The position numbers and the translations under genes are program-made. Positions 1 to 6,025 of a stretch of DNA of 6,417 nucleotides are shown piece by piece (the first letter of the stretch is position 1; each line of letters begins with the position of its first letter). This DNA is from CALVNN01 sp964393975 (GTDB lineage: Bacteria > Bacillota > Clostridia > Christensenellales > UBA1242), in assembly GCA_964393975.1 (NCBI GenBank), contig CAYMVO010000030.1, positions 1-6,417 on the forward strand. Reading direction: 5' to 3'. The notes beneath the pieces were generated by a model that saw only the letters and a list, made by a program, of their open reading frames with translations, searched no databases and was not told where the DNA came from.

Positions 1-59
1 ATGTATAGCGGTTTGTTTTTTTGTGCTCTTTATTAAAAGATTGATATATGGTGGGAATA

Positions 60-145
60 AGCTAACGCTATCGCACCTGTGACATTGTGTCGCAACCGTG
101 ATACTACATATCACTCTGCGGGATGTCTCGACGTTGCTCAGGATG
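60..145. repeat. Foldable intergenic element, probably REP/MITE-like repeat
   Basis: This non-coding segment folds strongly on paper. An outer stem pairs AGC(T)AACG at 60-67 with CGTTGCT at 132-138. An inner stem pairs CGCA (72-75) with TGCG (117-120). Inside it sit two hairpins: 78-84 with 88-94 (TTG loop, one G-T pair) and 98-103 with 109-114 (perfect GTGATA/TATCAC, loop CTACA). Read on the minus strand it contains TCATCCTGAGCAACGTCGA followed by CATCCCGC, which from memory resembles the interspersed repeats seen between genes in many bacterial genomes. It is more GC-rich than its surroundings. The alternative is a structured RNA or leader, but no known riboswitch consensus was recognised, and a promoter lies between it and the next gene. 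A GTG-started extension of the downstream frame crosses it and is not credible as coding. Nothing definite is seen at 1-59 or 146-220. Confidence 0.5.
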
Positions 146-220
146 ATATAGGATGTGGGTGTAAAACAAGTCATGTATTTGCGTTTCGAAATGGTTTTTG
201 GGGTGTGAGTGGTTTTGTGC

Positions 221-249
221 TTGAAATTTTTCAAATAAAGTTGTATACT
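221..249 (+). promoter_or_regulatory. Sigma-A-type promoter for the transporter operon
   Basis: TTGAAA at 221-226 and TATACT at 244-249 are separated by 17 bases. Each box differs from the sigma-A consensus at one position. Transcription would start near 256-257, giving a leader of about 20 bases before the ATG at 277. This supports starting the gene at 277, and it places the foldable element at 60-145 outside this transcript. Confidence 0.65.
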
Positions 250-276
250 AATAAAATCAAAAAGCGAGAGGACTAT

Positions 277-1098
277 ATGAACGAAGTATATTTATTTTTA
301 ACCATTTTGGTGTATTTATCATGTCTGATACTTGCATTCAAATTGTTTGGGCGAGTGGGAGTATTTGCGTGGATGTGTATTGCTACCATACTTAGCAATA
401 TTGAGGTGCTAAAGTATGTGACTCTATTTGGGATGAATGCTACGCTTGGGAATGTAATGTTTTGCTCGACGTTTTTAGCGACTGACATATTGAGTGAAAG
501 ATATGGGAAATCGCATGCGAGATTGGCGGTATGGATAGGGTTGTTCGCATCCGCAATATTTGTTGTTGTGAGTCAGACATGGTTACTATTTACCCCGACG
601 GCGGGTTTGGAGGAATCTAGTAATGCAATGAGTGTACTTTTTTCGTGTGTGCCTAGAGTGGTGATAGTGAGTCTAGTGACTTATGTGATTGTACAGTTTT
701 TAGATATAAAGATTTATCATTTTATTTGGAGTGTGACGGAAAAGCATTTTGGAAATAAAAAATCATTGTTGTGGCTTAGAAATACGGCTTCTAGTCTAGT
801 TAGTATAATGATAAATGCTTTCTTGTTTAATTTTTTTGCATTTTATGAGTTTGGTGGAGTTTTATCGTTTTTAAATCATTCACTTGTGGTAGATTTTGTG
901 ACGGTGATACAGTTTTCGTTGGTGACATTTATATTTATGTTTGTAACCATACTATTAGACACACCATTTGTTTATTTGGCGAGAAAAATAAAACGAGTAG
1001 GTGTATTGCTCCCTCATGGTATAGATAAAGAAAATGAAAATGTGTCACTAAAAAACGATAATGAGCATAATGAGGTATTAGATGAAAAACTTAAATGA
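277..1098 (+). CDS. YhhQ/VUT-family queuosine precursor transporter
   Basis: This is a 273-residue integral membrane protein of the VUT (DUF165, COG1738) family. Characterised YhhQ members import the queuosine precursors preQ0/preQ1 for tRNA modification. Visible family features are STFLATDILSERYGK at residues 64-78 (the conserved ATD...E.YG...AR core), LGN at 57-59, WLRNTASS at 166-173 followed by a hydrophobic NAFLFNFFAF helix, and LDTPFVYLARK at 227-237. There are about six hydrophobic segments and a charged, Asn/Glu-rich C-terminal tail (about 248-273). The ATG at 277 was chosen because GAGAGG (266-271) lies 5 bases upstream and a promoter ends at 249. The frame is open further upstream to a GTG at 79, but that part runs through a repeat and looks unlike a protein. 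One oddity is Asn180, where E. coli YhhQ has an Asp in the matching helix (SDTLAFF). The family call is firm; the substrate is inferred from relatives. Confidence 0.88.
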   Translation: MNEVYLFLTILVYLSCLILAFKLFGRVGVFAWMCIATILSNIEVLKYVTLFGMNATLGNVMFCSTFLATDILSERYGKSHARLAVWIGLFASAIFVVVSQTWLLFTPTAGLEESSNAMSVLFSCVPRVVIVSLVTYVIVQFLDIKIYHFIWSVTEKHFGNKKSLLWLRNTASSLVSIMINAFLFNFFAFYEFGGVLSFLNHSLVVDFVTVIQFSLVTFIFMFVTILLDTPFVYLARKIKRVGVLLPHGIDKENENVSLKNDNEHNEVLDEKLK

Positions 1099-2053
1099 TA
1101 CTTATTTGATTTTGGCATTGTTATTAATTACCACTGGTAGCGTGATCGGATGTCTAATTTGTGATTTGTTGTCTTTATGGATTGTTGATATAGCAATAGG
1201 GGTATGTTTGATGCTGGCTATACTTTGCTATGTGTTTTACAAATACCATAAAGAGGAGTTGTACAAATCGTTATTGGTGTTTTGTGTATTGTGCCTTTGT
1301 GTAGTGTGGTTGTATGTTTTTTGCGAAAAAACGGGATTTATTAATATTTTTTTAGTCGGTGATGTGCCTAATAGGAGTGAAACCATTCAACAAAACTTGC
1401 TTGCATATATGGAATCTACAGGTAAATGGGCGGTTTTGGTGTTTGTGTTATTGCAATTTTTGCAAACGACTATTTTACCGATACCTAGTTTTGCGACAAC
1501 TGGCGCGGGGGCGCTCCTTTGCACAGAATTGTACGGCAACGCACTTGGACCTCTATACAACTCTATATTTAGTTTGATTGGTATAATTTTGGGTAGTTTT
1601 GTTGCGTTCTCTATAGGTCGGCTATTTGGTAGCAGATTAGTTGAATGGATAATCGGTAAAGAAAAACTAAATAAAATTATGAATATTGTAAAGGGAAAGG
1701 ACGCTATGGTCCTCACCGCTATGTTTATCTTGCCGTTTTTCCCTGATGATGTGCTGTGTTTTGTGGCAGGGCTCAGTAATATGAGTACAAAGTATTTCTC
1801 TATTGTGATTTTAATTAGTCGTGTGATAGTGGTGTTTGGAACGTCGTATTTATTTGGACTTATTCCTCTCACGACTTGGTGGGGAATTCTTATTTGGGGC
1901 GTATTTATTTTGGCGATTTTATTGGCGTTCCTATATGTGCTAAAAAATCGTGAAAAGTTGGAAAAACTTTTTACCGAAAAATTTTGCAAGGCAAGCAAGG
2001 CGCAAGATGATCTTAATACAAACGATCTAGAAAGCAGTGATAAACAAAATTGA
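1082..2053 (+). CDS. TVP38/TMEM64 (VTT-domain) family membrane protein
   Basis: This 323-residue polytopic membrane protein belongs to the DedA-like VTT superfamily. The N-terminal third has about three hydrophobic helices (residues 7-28, 31-53, 62-82). The VTT domain spans about 110-260: FLQTTILPIPSFATTGAGAL (127-146), GSFVAFSIGRLFG (171-183), and the typical TVP38 block LPFFPDDVLCFVAGLSNMS (217-235). A last helix at about 266-287 is followed by a charged tail. Related DedA proteins act in lipid-carrier flipping; the role of bacterial TVP38 members is poorly defined, so no substrate is claimed. The start overlaps the upstream transporter gene by 17 bp. GAGG at 1072-1075 lies 6 bases before the ATG, so the two are probably co-transcribed and translationally coupled. 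A long open frame on the opposite strand inside this gene is a shadow. Confidence 0.87.
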   Translation: MKNLNDTYLILALLLITTGSVIGCLICDLLSLWIVDIAIGVCLMLAILCYVFYKYHKEELYKSLLVFCVLCLCVVWLYVFCEKTGFINIFLVGDVPNRSETIQQNLLAYMESTGKWAVLVFVLLQFLQTTILPIPSFATTGAGALLCTELYGNALGPLYNSIFSLIGIILGSFVAFSIGRLFGSRLVEWIIGKEKLNKIMNIVKGKDAMVLTAMFILPFFPDDVLCFVAGLSNMSTKYFSIVILISRVIVVFGTSYLFGLIPLTTWWGILIWGVFILAILLAFLYVLKNREKLEKLFTEKFCKASKAQDDLNTNDLESSDKQN

Positions 2054-2131
2054 AATGTTTTTATTAACGTGATGCTTAGAAAAATTTTTGGGTTTTATAT
2101 GTGAAAATTTAGTCGGTATTCTTTTAGGGTA

Positions 2132-2160
2132 TTGACTTTTTTGTGTTTTTGGTGTATTCT
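2132..2160 (+). promoter_or_regulatory. Strong sigma-A-type promoter for the orphan gene
   Basis: TTGACT at 2132-2137 and TATTCT at 2155-2160 are separated by exactly 17 bases. Transcription would begin near 2167, leaving a leader of only about 24 bases that contains GGAGGGG (2177-2183), 7 bases before the ATG at 2191. The gene therefore has its own transcription start, independent of the upstream pair. Confidence 0.72.
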
Positions 2161-2190
2161 ATGTGTAGATAAGTTTGGAGGGGATTTGAT

Positions 2191-3147
2191 ATGGCAGTTA
2201 AAAACCAAAAATTAGAAGAGATGATTTTATCTAGTTGGAATGTTGCTATGCAAGAAAGGCGTGATAGTGTGGCAATGTCAAAGTTGGATGACTATATAGA
2301 AAATAATACATCAATGGCGTATAAAGAGAATAAATTTCAAAATATCAACAAGAAAGAAAAGGCTGTCTCTTTAGGGCATAAATTTTTGGGTGGCGGGTTC
2401 CTTTTCGGAGGGCTGATGATTTTTGAAATAGGACTTTGGCCTTTAATGGCTTTATGCGTGGGCACTGCTGGAGTATCATATTTTCTCGGTTCGTCTTTGG
2501 CTACAAAGATATCGGATAAAATTGGAAAGAAGTTCCTTTGGAGATTTTTTAACAAGGGGAAATATGTTGAGAAAAGCAAGGCAAATATTTATGAAAAGAT
2601 AAAGGCTCAACTGGTAGTGTGTCGTGATACGCTTAAGGAGAATGAGTCATTGCTCAAAGGGAAAGTAGATTTGGATACAATGCGTATGTATTTACAAAAT
2701 CGACTTGACATAGTGACCATAATGTCGAAAGAATGCGAAAAGGAGCTTGGGAATCTGAGAGATTTTACTGAAAAAACTAAGTATAATTATTCTGATTCTA
2801 AAAAATTTTATAGCGAATGTTATAAGTTGATTTATGATTGTGTTGAGAGTGAAAAAATAAATATTGAGGTTTTTGATAAAATTAAAGGTGGTTATATGGA
2901 CGGTTCTATAGAAAAAGATAAACTTTCAACTAGCTTGAGTAAAGGTAAGGACAAGGGCGAATATGAGTATTTTTCAGTCGATAAAAATGTTGATAATAGT
3001 CAAGTAGTTGTGGACGATAAAGATAGCGCGATTGCAAAAACAAATAATACATTTGATATGAGTGATGTCTCAAGACAAATTCAAGAATTGGATGCGGAGA
3101 TTGAAAAAGCGTTTGCTGAAAGAGGCACTAATCATCGCTGGTTTTAA
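2191..3147 (+). CDS. Unrecognised membrane-hairpin protein, 318 residues
   Basis: I do not recognise this family. Residues 1-64 are charged and mostly helical-looking. Residues 65-104 form one Gly-rich hydrophobic hairpin (about 65-82 and 84-104, with Trp83-Pro84 at the turn). Residues 105-318 are hydrophilic. Lys/Arg-rich flanks on both sides (NINKKEK before, KISDKIGKK after) suggest, by the positive-inside rule, that both ends face the cytoplasm. Residues 128-225 are rich in Lys/Glu with helical periodicity and could form a coiled coil. Residues 235-287 look like a low-complexity Asp/Ser/Lys linker, and a short amphipathic helix (SRQIQELDAEIEKAFAERG, 294-312) ends the protein. There is no signal peptide, enzyme motif, nucleotide-binding loop or cysteine metal cluster. 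It is a single-gene unit between its own promoter and a terminator. The gene call is firm because of GGAGGGG 7 bases upstream and clear promoter and terminator boundaries; its function is unknown. Confidence 0.85.
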   Translation: MAVKNQKLEEMILSSWNVAMQERRDSVAMSKLDDYIENNTSMAYKENKFQNINKKEKAVSLGHKFLGGGFLFGGLMIFEIGLWPLMALCVGTAGVSYFLGSSLATKISDKIGKKFLWRFFNKGKYVEKSKANIYEKIKAQLVVCRDTLKENESLLKGKVDLDTMRMYLQNRLDIVTIMSKECEKELGNLRDFTEKTKYNYSDSKKFYSECYKLIYDCVESEKINIEVFDKIKGGYMDGSIEKDKLSTSLSKGKDKGEYEYFSVDKNVDNSQVVVDDKDSAIAKTNNTFDMSDVSRQIQELDAEIEKAFAERGTNHRWF

Positions 3148-3150
3148 ATA

Positions 3151-3210
3151 AAAAACACATCAAATTAAAAATGCCTTCACTAAAGGATGCTTTTTAATTG
3201 GTGTGTTTTT
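3151..3210. terminator. Bidirectional intrinsic terminator between convergent genes
   Basis: This is a long hairpin of about 20 bp with two single-base bulges. AAAAACACA (3151-3159) pairs with TGTGTTTTT (3202-3210). The stem continues through TCAA/TTGG-type pairs, ATTAAAAA-type pairs and GC (3173-3174)/GC (3189-3190), to a small apical stem-loop around 3175-3186. The T-run at the right end serves the rightward orphan gene, which ends at 3147. The A-run at the left end becomes a U-run for the leftward spmB, which ends at 3228. One hairpin therefore probably stops both convergent transcripts. Confidence 0.85.
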
Positions 3211-3227
3211 ATGTTAATAGTGATTAT

Positions 3228-3734
3228 CTAAATAAATCTACACACCAAACAACTAAGAATTACAGAAAAGAAACTTGTTAATAAGGCTATAAGCAGAGCG
3301 AGTGTGTATCTTTTTTGTCCTATACCACTAAAATATAAGGCGCTGACATAAAAAACTGTTTCTCCTGTACCCATTATTGTACACGCTACACGAGATTCGT
3401 AACTGTCTGCACCAAAGGTGTTAAGAATGTCATCTAAAAGCGCGAGACTTCCTGCTCCAGTAAATGGTCTGAGTAGAACAAATTCGGTAAGTTCACTAGG
3501 GATACCTAAAAAACCGAATATCGGCGCTAGTAGTTTACTCAAACAATCTGTCACACCGCTAAATCGCATTAGTTCCACCGCGAGCATTATTGCCACGATA
3601 AAAGGTAAAATGTCCAGTACTAGTTTTATGCCTTCTAATGCGCCTTTTGTGAAAGATTTATACGCGTTTATTTTTTTGATGAGGGCATATATCAATAAAC
3701 AAACTAGCAAAATAGGAATTATATAAACACTCAT
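3228..3734 (-). CDS. spmB: Spore maturation protein B (SpmB)
   Basis: This 168-residue membrane protein has a nucleoside-transporter Gate-type domain and is slightly shorter than Bacillus subtilis SpmB. Conserved pieces are YKSFTKGALEG (25-35), LLRPFTGAGSLALL (87-100, the RP.sGsG..aL block) and FGADSYESRVACTIMGTGE (107-125), which matches the GPDS...A....G..ET motif with Ala in place of Pro. At least four hydrophobic helices are evident (about 4-20, 37-56, 114-136, 143-166). In B. subtilis SpmA and SpmB act in the mother cell and are needed for normal spore-core dehydration and heat resistance; the transported molecule is not established. The start codon overlaps the spmA stop (ATGA, 4-bp overlap), with AGGAG (3741-3745 on the plus strand) 6 bases upstream inside spmA. 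The pair should be translated together. Confidence 0.92.
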   Translation of the reverse strand: MSVYIIPILLVCLLIYALIKKINAYKSFTKGALEGIKLVLDILPFIVAIMLAVELMRFSGVTDCLSKLLAPIFGFLGIPSELTEFVLLRPFTGAGSLALLDDILNTFGADSYESRVACTIMGTGETVFYVSALYFSGIGQKRYTLALLIALLTSFFSVILSCLVCRFI

Positions 3735-4288
3735 ACCTGTCTCCTATAAAAAATTTTCACAAGAAGGATACAGACGGTGAAACATATAATGGATACTAAT
3801 ATGATAGGAATGATTACATCGCTAGCGTTTATACTTCCGTGATTGCTTCGCATACTAATAATAGTTGTGGGGAATAATTGCAAAGAGCAACAATTTAAGC
3901 AAAACAACATTGCCATAGGTTGGTTGATTTTTTCATTTTTGTTGTTTAGTGCTTGCATCGCTTTTAGTCCTGCGGGTGTGCTGGCATTCCCTAGACCTAG
4001 CATATTGCAAGAAAGATTTATAGCAATATATCTAAGTGAGTCGTTATCTATATTTCCAAATAATAAACGTATAAATGGGCTTAATAATTTAGCGAGTTTA
4101 TCTGCAATGCCACTATCTTGCATTATTTGTATAAATCCCATCCATAATATATATATTCCTAGTAGCGAAACACATAAGTTTATGCTGTTTGTTGTAGATT
4201 GTGTCATTATTGATATTGCGTTGTTTGGACATTGAAGTAAACAAAAAATCAAACTAACACATATTAAACATATCCATATAATATTCAT
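3731..4288 (-). CDS. spmA: Spore maturation protein A (SpmA)
   Basis: This 185-residue membrane protein is the partner of SpmB and shares the Gate-type fold. The diagnostic block is NMLGLGNASTPAGLKAM at residues 95-111, close to the family's NmLGLGNAATPxGLKAM. It is followed by LNCCSLQLFPTTIISMRS (131-148) and the NxSD-V-IP segment (154-161). The N-terminus (MNIIWICLICVSLIF) matches the usual first helix, and an LWMGFIQIMQDSG segment (48-60) corresponds to the conserved LWxGlm.iae.sG. The known role is in spore-core dehydration during endospore maturation, so the organism or its ancestors form endospores. AAGGG (4296-4300 on the plus strand) lies 7 bases before the ATG. The gene is divergent from tatD and precedes spmB. 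dacB, which lies upstream of spmAB in B. subtilis, is not here. The last residues (FYRRQV) overlap the spmB start. Confidence 0.92.
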   Translation of the reverse strand: MNIIWICLICVSLIFCLLQCPNNAISIMTQSTTNSINLCVSLLGIYILWMGFIQIMQDSGIADKLAKLLSPFIRLLFGNIDNDSLRYIAINLSCNMLGLGNASTPAGLKAMQALNNKNEKINQPMAMLFCLNCCSLQLFPTTIISMRSNHGSINASDVIIPIILVSIICFTVCILLVKIFYRRQV

Positions 4289-4312
4289 ATCGTTACCCTT
4301 TTATCGTTTTTA

Positions 4313-4342
4313 ATTTTTATGCTTTTTCATCTTTTTTTATGA
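4313..4342 (-). promoter_or_regulatory. Possible sigma-E-like promoter for spmAB
   Basis: On the minus strand, TCATAAA (plus-strand 4336-4342) and CATAAAAAT (4313-4321) are separated by 14 bases. This resembles the sigma-E pattern (kmATATT, 14-15 bases, CATACAnT), with several mismatches. Transcription would start near 4305, just upstream of the spmA ribosome-binding site. spm genes are under mother-cell sigma-E control in Bacillus subtilis, which makes this site attractive. In DNA this AT-rich a chance match is quite possible. Confidence 0.3.
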
Positions 4343-4359
4343 TGTTTTAAAATATTGTG

Positions 4360-4368
4360 TGTTATAAT
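4360..4368 (+). promoter_or_regulatory. Extended -10 element upstream of tatD
   Basis: TGTTATAAT contains a perfect TATAAT (4363-4368) preceded by the TGn of an extended -10. No convincing -35 box lies 16-18 bases upstream. Transcription would start near 4375, giving a leader of about 85 bases for tatD. This is one of two candidate start regions for the tatD-rsmA operon. Confidence 0.4.
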
Positions 4369-4402
4369 CAAAGCGGTCTAGCGGAAATTTGCAAAATAAC
4401 AC

Positions 4403-4431
4403 TTTATATTTGTATGATTTTATGTTAAAAT
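4403..4431 (+). promoter_or_regulatory. Second candidate promoter for tatD-rsmA
   Basis: TTTATA (4403-4408) and TAAAAT (4426-4431) are separated by 17 bases, and TG at 4423-4424 makes an extended -10 (TGTTAAAAT). The leader would be about 20 bases, ending in the AGGAG at 4447-4451. A third overlapping reading, TTGCAA (4389-4394) and TATGAT (4413-4418) with an 18-base spacer, cannot be excluded. Confidence 0.4.
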
Positions 4432-4459
4432 GTTTTTGATTTAATTAGGAGAAAAATGT

Positions 4460-5215
4460 ATGGAACTTTTTGATACACACGCACATCTTTGGGATGAGAG
4501 ATATGATGTTGATGTGGAGACTATAATAAAAGATTTTTTTGGGGATGATGAAAACAATGTTTTGGTGGCGGTTGGTACAAACGCTGATGATTGTAAAAAA
4601 CTTGAAACAATACATATACCACATATTTTTAAAGCTATGGGAGTACATCCGCAATTTGCAAGTATGTACGAGGATGGCGTTTTTGATTTTATTAGAAAAA
4701 ATAAAAAAGATATTGTTGCAATAGGTGAAATAGGTCTTGATTATTATTACGGAAAAGATGATAAAAGCGAACAGTGTAAACTACTTGAAAAGCAGTTTTT
4801 GTTAGCGGAAGAGTTGGGCAAATCTGTCATTTTACATTGTCGTGAAGCGGAAGGAGATTTGCTTGATATTATAGAAAGGCATCCGAATGTGAGAGGTGTT
4901 GTGCATTGTTACAGTGGGAATCTTGAGACTGCAAAGACTTTGATAAAAAAAGGTTATTATTTAGGCGTGGGTGGGACATATACATTCAAGAATAACGGCG
5001 AACTCAGAAAGATTATACAAACTATTGGTTTGGGAAATATTGTTCTTGAGACAGATAGTCCATATTTAGCACCTGTGCCAATGCGAGGTAAGGTGAATAG
5101 ACCGCAGTTCGTGAGATATACCGCTAGAGCCATAGCGGAAGATTTTGATTTGAGTGAAGAAGAAGTCATAAAGATTACCACTCAAAACGCATATAAATTG
5201 TTTGGTTTGGAGTAA
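4460..5215 (+). CDS. tatD: TatD-family metal-dependent nuclease (YabD-like)
   Basis: This 251-residue amidohydrolase-fold protein is full length for the family. All expected metal ligands are visible: His7 and His9 in FDTHAHL (4-10), Glu90 in GEIGLDYYY (89-97), His126 in HCREAEGDLLDI (126-137), His149 in VVHCYSG (147-153) and Asp199 in LETDSPYLAP (196-205), followed by RGKVNRP (209-215). GVHP (61-64) is also typical. Characterised relatives are DNases or 3'-5' exonucleases acting in the cytoplasm; the exact substrate here is inferred. AGGAG (4447-4451) lies 8 bases before the ATG. An ATG at 4456 in another frame opens only a 5-codon frame and is ignored. The gene heads an operon with rsmA, whose start lies 2 bp beyond its stop. 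Confidence 0.93.
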   Translation: MELFDTHAHLWDERYDVDVETIIKDFFGDDENNVLVAVGTNADDCKKLETIHIPHIFKAMGVHPQFASMYEDGVFDFIRKNKKDIVAIGEIGLDYYYGKDDKSEQCKLLEKQFLLAEELGKSVILHCREAEGDLLDIIERHPNVRGVVHCYSGNLETAKTLIKKGYYLGVGGTYTFKNNGELRKIIQTIGLGNIVLETDSPYLAPVPMRGKVNRPQFVRYTARAIAEDFDLSEEEVIKITTQNAYKLFGLE

Positions 5216-5217
5216 AA

Positions 5218-6024
5218 ATGGGTATTAGTAAATTATTAGAAAAATTTAATTTTAAAAAGAGTTTGGGACAAAATTTTATTTTGGATACAAATTTTCAAAA
5301 AGCAATTGTTGCTGATTGTGGCGTATCAAAAGATGATGAAGTGTTAGAAATAGGCGCTGGCGCGGGAACATTGACAAATGCATTAGCGGAGGCGTGTGGG
5401 AAAGTTGTATCTTATGAAAAAGATGAGTCGCTGAGAGAGATACTCGCTGAGAGTGTGACTAAGAACAATGTCACGATTAAGTTTTGTGATATTTTGAGTA
5501 AATCTCTTGATGAGATTGAGAGCGATTTTTGTGGGCAGTATACTATGGTTGCGAATTTGCCTTATTATATTACCACACCTATCATATTTCATTTTTTGCC
5601 GAGTAAAAAATTAAAATGTTTAAATATTATGGTGCAAAAGGAGGTCGCTGAGAGAATTGTTGCAAAGCCAAACACAAAAGATTATGGAATACTGACATTG
5701 ATGATAAATTTTTATGGTAAAGCCAAAATTGTTAGAAATATAAATCGCAATATGTATGTGCCGAGCCCAAATGTGGATAGTGCTATGGTTAGAATCGATA
5801 TGTTTGATAATGTGGATACTGAGGTTGAACCTATTTACTCAAAACTTGTACACGTTTCTTTTGCTATGCGTAGAAAAACTTTGCGAAACAATTTATCTAA
5901 GGGATTAGATTTAAACGGGGAACAACTAGACACCTTATTAAAAGGATTTGAGCCTAATATTCGAGCGGAAAGTTTGTCAAAAGATGATTTTATTTTGCTT
6001 AGTAAAAGATTTTTGGGGATTTAG
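5218..6024 (+). CDS. rsmA: 16S rRNA A1518/A1519 dimethyltransferase RsmA (KsgA)
   Basis: This 268-residue cytoplasmic enzyme uses S-adenosylmethionine to place two methyl groups on each of two adjacent adenines in the 3'-terminal helix of 16S rRNA, late in small-subunit assembly. The full motif set is present: KKSLGQNFILD (13-23), SAM motif I EIGAGAGTLT (45-54), the acidic residue Glu67 in SYEKDE, Asp91 in FCDIL, the catalytic NLPYYITTP (113-121), MVQKEVAERIVAKP (138-151), VPSPNVDSAMVRI (181-193) and FAMRRKTLRNNL (215-226). Length is normal. GGAG (5209-5212), inside the end of tatD, lies 5 bases before the ATG, so translation is probably coupled to tatD. Unlike in Bacillus subtilis, no rnmV lies between tatD and rsmA. 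A small gene follows directly, its ATG 1 base after the stop. Confidence 0.96.
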   Translation: MGISKLLEKFNFKKSLGQNFILDTNFQKAIVADCGVSKDDEVLEIGAGAGTLTNALAEACGKVVSYEKDESLREILAESVTKNNVTIKFCDILSKSLDEIESDFCGQYTMVANLPYYITTPIIFHFLPSKKLKCLNIMVQKEVAERIVAKPNTKDYGILTLMINFYGKAKIVRNINRNMYVPSPNVDSAMVRIDMFDNVDTEVEPIYSKLVHVSFAMRRKTLRNNLSKGLDLNGEQLDTLLKGFEPNIRAESLSKDDFILLSKRFLGI

Positions 6025-6025
6025 T

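Noticed and set aside
13..57. Possible promoter TTGTGC (21-26) with TATATG (45-50), 18-base spacer
   Set aside because: Both boxes are weak matches in an AT-rich stretch and no gene starts in the following 200 bases except through the better promoter at 221-249.
60..220. preQ1 riboswitch upstream of the queuosine-precursor transporter
   Set aside because: I looked for the preQ1-I, -II and -III patterns and saw none. The promoter at 221-249 would leave only a 20-base leader.
79..276. Upstream in-frame extension of the YhhQ-like gene from a GTG at 79
   Set aside because: It runs through the repeat-like element, lacks a ribosome-binding site of its own, has no transporter-like composition, and lies upstream of a good promoter whose transcript starts near 256.
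1387..1998. 203-codon open frame on the minus strand
   Set aside because: It is the shadow of the TVP38-family gene: the product shows no family features and there is no credible ribosome-binding site or promoter.
2040..2075. A weak AT-only hairpin (AAACA/TGTTT) after the TVP38-family gene, considered as a terminator
   Set aside because: Only about 5 A-T-rich pairs with a 9-base loop; too weak to support a terminator call.
3418..4235. Plus-strand open frames of 102 and 130 codons opposite spmB and spmA
   Set aside because: They are antisense shadows of clearly identified spmB and spmA and show no domain or start signals.
4456..4473. Five-codon frame starting at ATG 4456, overlapping the tatD start
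   Set aside because: The tatD start at 4460 has better spacing from AGGAG and gives the family N-terminus FDTHAHL; the mini-frame is probably chance.
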